64,000 nucleotides of DNA. Origin: Oasisia sp. SBJ-2009 (lineage: Eukaryota > Annelida > Polychaeta > Sabellida > Siboglinidae). The DNA is taken from positions 1,335,201 through 1,399,200 of the forward strand of contig OZ024856.1 of assembly GCA_964017155.1 (NCBI GenBank), written 5' to 3'. Shown here one piece after another: positions 12,601 through 21,600 of this stretch (position 1 is the first letter of the stretch; every line of letters starts with the position of its first letter). The position numbers and the translations under genes are program-made. The notes below the pieces were generated by a model. The model ran no database searches and was not told where the DNA came from. It saw only the letters and a list, made by a program, of their open reading frames with translations.

Positions 12601-15600
12601 CACACATACCCCATGTAGACCACCCACCATGATCTCACACATAGCCAGTGTAGACCACCCACCTTGATCTCACACATAGCTAGTGTAGACCACCCACCTT
12701 GATCTCACACATACCCCATGTAGACCACCCACCTTGATCTCACACATAGCTAGTGTAGACCACCCACCTTGATCTCACACATACCCCATGTAGACCACCC
12801 ACCTTGATCTCACACATAGCCAGTGTAGACCACCCACCTTGATCTCACACATAGCTAGTGTAGACCACCCACCTTGATCTCACACATACCCCATGTAGAC
12901 CACCCACCTTGATCTCACACATAGCTAGTGTAGACCACCCACCTTGATCTCACACATACCCCATGTAGACCACCCACCTTGATCTCACACATAGCCAGTG
13001 TAGACCACCCACCTTGATCTCACACATACCCCATGTAGACCACCCACCTTGATCTCACACATAGCCAGTGTAGACCACCCACCTTGATCTCACACATAGC
13101 CAGTGTAGACCACCCACCTTGATCTCACACATAGCTAGTGTAGACCACCCACCTTGATCTCACACATAGCCAGTGTAGACCACCCACCTTGATCTCACAC
13201 ATACCCCATGTAGACCACCCACCTTGATCTCACACATACCCCATGTAGACCACCCACCATGATCTCACCTATAACCCTTATAGACCACTGATGTAGACCT
13301 CTGACGTGTTTGTAGGTTACAGTGACCCATACCTAGTGGTGTTTGTCAACAAGGAGAGGAGATTCACAACAAAGATCAAAAAGAAGACCCTAAACCCAGT
13401 TTGGGATGAATGGGTCACGATGCAGCTCCCAAAGCCCAATGAACAGTTAGAAATCGTATGTGTTACGTTTTCCTAATTACTACATAAAATTATGTAAGAA
13501 CTTTAAAGACTGTTTCACTAGAATACTTGTGAGGTCATGCCAAATGTTACTGTATAAAATAGATTTCACTTTGACGTTGTATCCTGAAATCTGTCAAAAC
13601 CAGAATGTGGACACTTTGGAGGTGGGTCAGAAATGAAGTCCTCAGTCACCAGGCTGCTGTTTCCCTTTTAAAATGTTCTTAAGTTTAACACTTGACACGG
13701 TCTGTCCAATGATAGATTTTCCTTAATAGGCCCCAAGTTTGTAAATTATATTGCTTTATATTTCTTGGAATATGGGTAAATAACTTTGGTTTTACAAATA
13801 TAAAAGAGTGACCCCTCACCTTTAAGTCACCCCAGGACTGACCACAGGTGGCCACAACAGTAGTGGCAGCTGTTTCATGTACTTCACTAGTATAGACATA
13901 ATGTGGAACTTGTGTGGATTTGTGGGCAGTAAAACAACATATCAGTATTAAAACTCTTGATTTCTGCCAGAGCGTGTGGGACCGCGACGTCTTCTTCCAG
14001 AAGGACTTCCTCGGCTGCCTGACATTTTCCCTGGATGACATCAAGGCCTACAGCAAACAGAATGATGTAAGAGCCTAGAACCGTCAGTCAGTTGCTTTCT
14101 CAGATTCTCTGGTGGTCTCAGCCACATTTTCCAGAATACATTGCTGCATTATCAAACAGACATGAGTTAACTTAGTGATAAGTCTGATTATTAATAGATT
14201 ATGATTGATTTCACTTTACATTCAATAAACTGTGATGATACCCACTGTTTAGAACCATGTGTTCACCATTGTATTAACTGTTTAATAGTTTCACCCGTTG
14301 TATATTTTGGCATCTTGTTTGTTCCAGTGTTTTGGAAGTATATCAAACACTTTATATACATTATTTATATTAATATGTTCTCCATATTTTGTTCCGTTGT
14401 TGTGTTGCCTCTCACAAAAGAGTGCTGCCCTCTGTTGACAGCAGATGTGTGTTTCAGCGCCAAGGCTGGTTCCAACTGCAGCGGGTCCAGTCAGGCTATG
14501 TCCAGCTTCACTTCAAGGTGCTCTCAGACTACCTCATGACAGAGGTAAGACTACCTCGTGACAGAGGTAAGACTACCTCATGACAGAGGTAAAACTACCT
14601 CGTGACCGAGGTAAGACTACCTCATGACAGAGGTAAGACTACCTCGTGACAGAGGTAAGACTACCTCGTGACAGAGGTAAGACTACCTCTTGACAGAGGT
14701 AAGACTACCTCATGACAGAGGTAAGACTACCTCATGACAGAGGTAAGACTACCTCGTGACAGAGGTAAGACTACCTCGTGACAGAGGTAAGACTGCCTCG
14801 TGACAGAGGTAAGACTACCTCGTGACAGAGGTAAGACTGCCTCGTGACAGAGGTAAGACTACCTCTTGACAGAGGTAAGACTACCTCATGACAGAGGTAA
14901 GACTACCTCATGACAGAGGTAAAACTACCTCATGACAGAGGTAAGACTACCTCATGACAGAGGTACTGTGGCTGGTCAACATAACAAACAGTTCTCAATA
15001 AATTTTGTGTTTCTAATTTTGCACACACATGTCTTAGGGTACTGACACGATGCACAAGAAATAAAAATTTGCTTGGCTCATTATCTGTCGTGTAGCTTTG
15101 TCGCTAATACACGCATCTTATGGTATTGTCACTGGACACAAGAACTTTGTTGTTGACTAACCTTTTGTAAGGGCATCTCAAGGCTTCCCAAAACAAATCC
15201 CAAACGTTGTAATGATGTTTCAGGAGTCGAAGCCAACTCCCTCCTCGCTGTGGGACACAGACAGTGGGGTGAGGGTGGCAGACTCCCGGGAAGACGACAC
15301 CTTCTACCCTCCTTTCCCACCATGCAACACAACAATGTCCCCCATTGAGGAGAAGAGTATGGAGAGTTTGGCAGCAGTTGCCGTTGACAACGGGGGAGTC
15401 GATACGGTGAAGAGGAAGTTTGACTCGGACGTTTTTCTGACGCCGGTTAGTGATGGAGTAATTAATGCACCATTAGTAAACCATTACCGGTATGTTAAAT
15501 GTGTTAAGTCGGCTCAATTAACACATTTGTTCAGGTCAGCTGAATTAACACAGCATTTGTTCATGTCAACTCAATTAACGCAGCATTTGTTCAGGTCTAC

Positions 15601-18600
15601 TTAGTTAACACAGCATTTGTTCAAGTCAGTACAGTTAACACAGCATTCTGTTTCATGCATATCATATATATTTGTGTAATAGCCACACTAACCAGAAACC
15701 CTATTATATTCTCATGTTTACCTGTTCACCTGGTCTTTGTCCCTCCAGGACGGGGAGAACAACACCAAGTCAAGGCCGTCCCCTGTCACGGTCACCGCAG
15801 ACACTGAACCACAACCGACACTACGCAGGACGTCTTCTGAGAACAACATGGACAGCCTCGAGATGGACACGAGACACACCACCAGGGGGCGTCCTTGTAG
15901 CACCCCTGTCAGGTGGGTGTCCTTGTAGCACCCCTGTCAGGTGGGTGTCCTTGTAGCACCCCTGTCAGGTGGGTGTCCTTGTAGCACCCCTGTCAGGTGG
16001 GTGTCCCTTGTAGCACCCCTGTCAGGTGGGTGTCCTTGTAACACCCCTGTCAGGTGGGTGTCCTTGTAGCACCCCTGTCAGGTGGGTGTCCTTGTAGCAC
16101 CCCTGTCAGGTGGGTGTCCTTGTAGTACCCCTGTCAGGTGGGTGTCCTTGTAGTACCCCTGTCAGGTGGGTGTCCTTGTAGCACCCCTGTCAGGTGGGTG
16201 TCCTTGTAGTACCCCTGTCAGGTGGGTGTCCCTTGTAGTACCCCTGTCAGGTGGGTGTCCCTTGTAGCACCCCTGTCAGGTGGGTGTCCCTTGTAGCACC
16301 CCTGTCAGGTGGGTGTCCCTTGTAGTACCCCTGTCAGGTGGGTGTCCCTTGTAGCACCCCTGTCAGGTGGGTGTCCCTTGTAGTACCCCTGTCAGGTGGG
16401 TGTCCTTGTAGCACCCCTGTCAGGTGGGTGTCCTTGTAGCACCCCTGTCAGGTGGGTGTCCTTGTAGTACCCCTGTCAGGTGGGTGTCCCTTGTAGTACC
16501 CCTGTCAGGTGGGTGTCCCTTGTAGCACCCCTGTCAGGTGGGTGTCCCTTGTAGCACCCCTGTCAGGTGGGTGTCCCTTGTAGTACCCCTGTCAGGTGGG
16601 TGTCCCTTGTAGCACCCCTGTCAGGTGGGTGTCCCTTGTAGTACCCCTGTCAGGTGGGTGTCCTTGTAGCACCCCTGTCAGGTGGGTGTCCTTGTAGCAC
16701 CCCTGTCAGGTGGGTGTCCCTTGTAGCACCCCTGTCAGGTGGGTGTCCCTTGTAGTACCCCTGTCAGGTGGGTGTCCTTGTAGCACCCCTGTCAGGTGGG
16801 TGTCCTTGTAGCACCCCTGTCAGGTGGGTGTCCCTTGTAGCACCCCTGTCAGGTGGGTGTCCTTGTAGCACCCCTGTCAGGTGGGTGTCCTTGTAGCACC
16901 CCTGTCAGGTGGGTGTCCTTGTAGCACCCCTGTCAGGTGGGTGTCCTTGTAGCACCCCTGTCAGGTGGGTGTCCTTGTAGCACCCCTGTCAGGTGGGTGT
17001 CTCTTGTAACACCCCTGTCAGGTGGGTGTCCTTGTAGCACCCCTGTCAGGTGGGTGTCCTTGTAGCACCCCTGTCAGGTGGGTGTCCCTTGTAGCACCCC
17101 TGTCAGGTGGGTGTCCTTGTAGCACCCCTGTCAGGTGGGTGTCCTTGTAACACCCCTGTCAGGTGGGTGTCCCTTGTAGCACCCCTGTCAGGTGGGTGTC
17201 CCTTGTAGTACCCCTGTCAGGTGGGTGTCTCTTGTAGCACCCCTGTCAGGTGGGCGTCCTTGTAGCACCCCTGTCAGGTGTGTGTCCTTGTAGCACCCCT
17301 ATCAGGTGTGTGTCCTTGTAGCACCCCTGTCAGGTGGGTGTCCTTGTAACACCCCTGTCAGGTGGGTGTCCCTTGTAACACCCCTGTCAGGTGGGTGTCC
17401 TTGTAACACCCCTGTCAGGTGGGTGTCCAGCGTCCACATCAATCCACAGACAGCTGCCGTGGCTTTTTATATTTAATTACAAAACAAGAACACAGCAGAG
17501 GAAGAATAGTTTATGACGAGTAATATCAAGACAAATGATTATGTTGTAAAAACTTTACCTACTTTGTAGCATATCTTTTGGAACATACGGTGTTTCGACC
17601 CATCATGTACAGGTCTTGGTCGCGTATTGGTGTCACGTGTGGACCCATCATCTACAGGACGTGGTCACATGCTGGTGTCAGGGGTGTTGGCTCAGGTTTC
17701 AGAGGGATAATCTGGCTGTAGATGGCGGCACGTGGTGTCCCTGGTGTCTGTTCATGGTAGGAGCTCTCTGTTTGATATTGGTATTTCCTTTGAACTGACA
17801 CTTATGAGAAAGTATTAACTGCTTTAATTTGTGCTCAACAATGCAACTCATCCTTACATTCCCTTTCAGATAACTGCAATCCTTGAAGTATATTTTGTCA
17901 CCTCTAGAACTGTGCGTTAACTTGATGTGATATCAGTCACCACAGAAGTTACTGACAGGCGTTGTGTAAATGTCCTGCTGAAAATTTCACATTTTCAAAC
18001 ATGTGGGGCTTTTTACTGTCAGGGCTTATTTCTGGGTAGGCTTATTTTCAGGAGGTTTTTTCATGGGGGGCTTTTTCCAGGAGGGCTTATTTCTGTATTT
18101 CCTGTGAATTATCCTGGCGAAACCTGAACCAACACACATGACACCAGTACATGACCAAGACCTCTAGATAATGGGTCGAAACGTTGTACGTTTCAAAAGA
18201 TATGCTCCAAAGTAAGTTGATTTCTTACAACATAACCATATTTTTGGAGCCACAAACAATATATTCCATAAGACAAATGATATTTGACTCATTGTTTTAT
18301 GGACTTGTTTACACGGAAGTGTTTGTGATATTTAGGGGTATGCTTGTACTTTTTTTGCTAGCTTGTGTGATTGCCTAATCTGCCATGTTCTTTCTATGTA
18401 TGTTGCACTCTACTCATACTGACAAATGTTGAACTTAGCATGCCTTGAACTGTACTGATACTGACAGATGTTGAACTTAACATGCCTTGAACTGTACTGA
18501 TACTGACAGATGTTGAACTCACCATACATTGAACTGTACTGATACTGACAGATGTTGAACTCAACATACATTGAACTGTACTGATACTGACAGATGTTGA

Positions 18601-21600
18601 ACTTAGCATACATTGAACTGTACTGATACTGACAAATGTTGAATTTAGCATGCATTGAACTGTACTGATACTGACAAATGTTGAACTTAGCATGCATTGA
18701 ACTGTACTGATACTGATAAATGTTGAACTTAGCATACATTAAACTGTACTGATACTGACAAATGTTGAACATTGATTGCAGAAGTTCAAGACAAGGACAA
18801 GAGAAGAAGCGAGAGCGAGGTTAGTGACTTGTTAGTCTTGTCAATTCATGTAACTTTGGCGTCATCAATTTTAAAGGAAATAAAACGAGGTATTACATAA
18901 AATCCGTTTTCCATGTGTACACAAAGTTTAACATCGTATAACATTTGACATTAAACAAATTCTGAAAAATGCATTTGTAGGATAAATTTCGATTTTAAAA
19001 CTGCCTGTGTAGTGACTTCCATGGATTTCATGAGCTAGGTGATCACGTGGTTTCATGACTTCATTGTTGACATAGCTCGCATCACAAATATTTCTTTCCG
19101 TGCAGCAGAGCGTATCTACAAGGTTAGCTTTTGGATGAAAATGAGCATCAGAATGAATTGTTGTGCAACATTCCCATATCATACAAACATCGGTCACCAT
19201 TTTAGAGGAAAATAATTATCATAATTTGATAACTTTTAAACTGTCACTGTTCGTACACTCAACTTTTGATTTAGTGGGTCAGCGTTTGACCAACACTGGC
19301 ACATTACAAAATGTAATTATTATTTTCTGTAGGTTATTCAGTGGACAGTCCAGCCCCTCTGTGCCCCGTCCACTACCACAATGTCCAGGGCTGTCTGCAG
19401 CGGATGAAGGGACTGAGGGGTGTCACTGGCAACGTTTACTGCAAGCTGCGACTGGACAAGTAAGTTCCCAGGGGGGTCACTAGCAACATTTTCTCATCGT
19501 TAGTTCAGTGGCCACAGATGAAATAAATTACTTGTTTCATTTAGTTAACTGCCATAATGGCTGAGATCTGCCAGGCCAAGGGGGCAGGGGGCAGGGGGCA
19601 GGGGCAGTGAATGTAGCCACCACCCTTGGTTAGCAAGTATGGGGGGTCACAGCAATGCTCAGTGTCTGTTGTGTCATTGGTTCCCCAGTCACAGTGTCCA
19701 TGCTCAGTGTCTGTTGTTTCATTGGTTCCCCAGTCACAGTGTCCATGCTCAGTGTCTGTTGTTTCATTGGTTCCCCAGTCACAGTGTCCATGCTCAGTGT
19801 CTGTTGTTTCATTGGTTCCCCAGTCGCAGTGTCCATGCTCAGTGTCTGTTGTTTCATTGGTTCCCCAGTCACAGTGTCCATGCTCAGTGTCTGTTGTTTC
19901 ATTGGTTCCCCAGTCGCAGTGTCCATGCTCAGTGTCTGTTGTTTCATTGGTTCCCCAGTCGCAGTGTCCATGCTCAGTGTCTGTTGTTTCATTGGTTCCC
20001 CAGTCGCAGTGTCCATGCTCAGTGTCTGTTGTTTCATTGGTTCCCCAGTCACAGTGTCCATGCTCAGTGTCTGTTGTTTCATTGGTTCCCCAGTCACAGT
20101 GTCCATGCTCAGTGTCTGTTGTTTCATTGGTTCCCCAGTCGCAGTGTCCATGCTCAGTGTCTGTTGTTTCATTGGTTCCCCAGTCGCAGTGTCCATGCTC
20201 AGTGTCTGTTGTTTCATTGGTTCCCCAGTCGCAGTGTCCATGCTCAGTGTCTGTTGTTTCATTGGTTCCCCAGTCCCAGTGTCCATGCTCAGTGTCTGTT
20301 GTTTCATTGGTTCCCCAGTCACAGTGTCCATGCTCAGTGTCTGTTGTGTCGTTGGTTCCCCAGTCGCAGGGTCCATGCTCAGTGTCTGTTGTTTCATTGG
20401 TTCCCCAGTCACAGTGTCCATGCTCAGTGTCTGTTGTGTCGTTGGTTCCCCAGTCGCAGTGTCCATGCTCAGTGTCTGTTGTTTCATTGGTTCCCCAGTC
20501 CCAGTGTCCATGCTCAGTGTCTGTTGTGTTGTCCAGTCGGAGTGCCCCTCAGCGAGAGAGGAGAACTGCCCCCGGTCGACTCCTCATCAAGTCTCTCAAC
20601 GTGCCCGCGACACACAACACCAGGTTCGACATGGACTTTGAGGTGAACTCTCCTGGGCTGCTGTAGCACAGTGGCTAGAGCAACACACTCACTCTCGGTT
20701 GGGAGAACCAGGACTTAGTCATCTTGCTTCCAATTTGAACTTTGAACAAGTTTGTTCACACAAATTTACCACACTACATCCCTGTAAGAATGAGTGCCAA
20801 GCAAAATTCTATCCCAATCTGGTCAAATTTTGGTTTGCCTATTTATTTGTTCTACTCTTAACGATTTCTGTAATATATATATATTCTAAAGGTACCCCAG
20901 GGCCTTCAAAAAACAGTATATTTTCAGTTTGCCTACTTAAAAAAGATTAATTAAATTTGTTTCTAAGGGCCAGGCCACAAAAGCTAAATATTCCCATTTG
21001 CATGGTTCTGTCTAGCAATTTTGTGTAGTTACCAACTTGTATATTCCTGGACTTGTGTATTCACCAACCCTGTGCCTATGGTCTCTCATCCCAGCTGTCT
21101 GCTGTGGGTGGCTCAGTCTCAGTCTCACCTGTCTCTGATATATTATTAGTGGCTAGCTAATGCTTATGTCAACAACGTATTAGATCCATGTTACACTGTA
21201 AAGTTGCCAGCAGTTTCCATTTTAAGACTTTCGGTGTGAAGGATATTGTAGGTGGTAACCTGAATGTTATAGAGTAGATTAGCTTAAATGTGTTTTTATT
21301 TGTATAAATGTCATAACTAAGAAGGCAGTTACTAATACAGCTGTAATAATAACTTTGTTGACAACATTTGCAAATATTTCCTTTTGCGAAGTTACACAAG
21401 TTTAGTTCTGTTGTCTGTGACAGTTGCAAAATGTTTGCTGTCCACAGAACACGTGTCCAGATTCAGCCAGAGCAGTGTAAATACACATCGACGTATTGAG
21501 TATACAGTACCAGGATAATAAGTTTTCTGATATTGCACAGGTGTTTCCTGTTGTAGTGCCAGTTGCTGTGCCACATAAGAAATCTGTATTTGACCAAATC

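Noticed and set aside
12091..13269. CRISPR-like regularity
   Set aside because: Units are contiguous tandem repeats without unique spacers, in a eukaryotic intron; the same applies to the other arrays.
19626..20666. Four ORFs of about 290-346 codons
   Set aside because: The 45-bp unit is a multiple of three and stop-free in several frames; it is intron 13.
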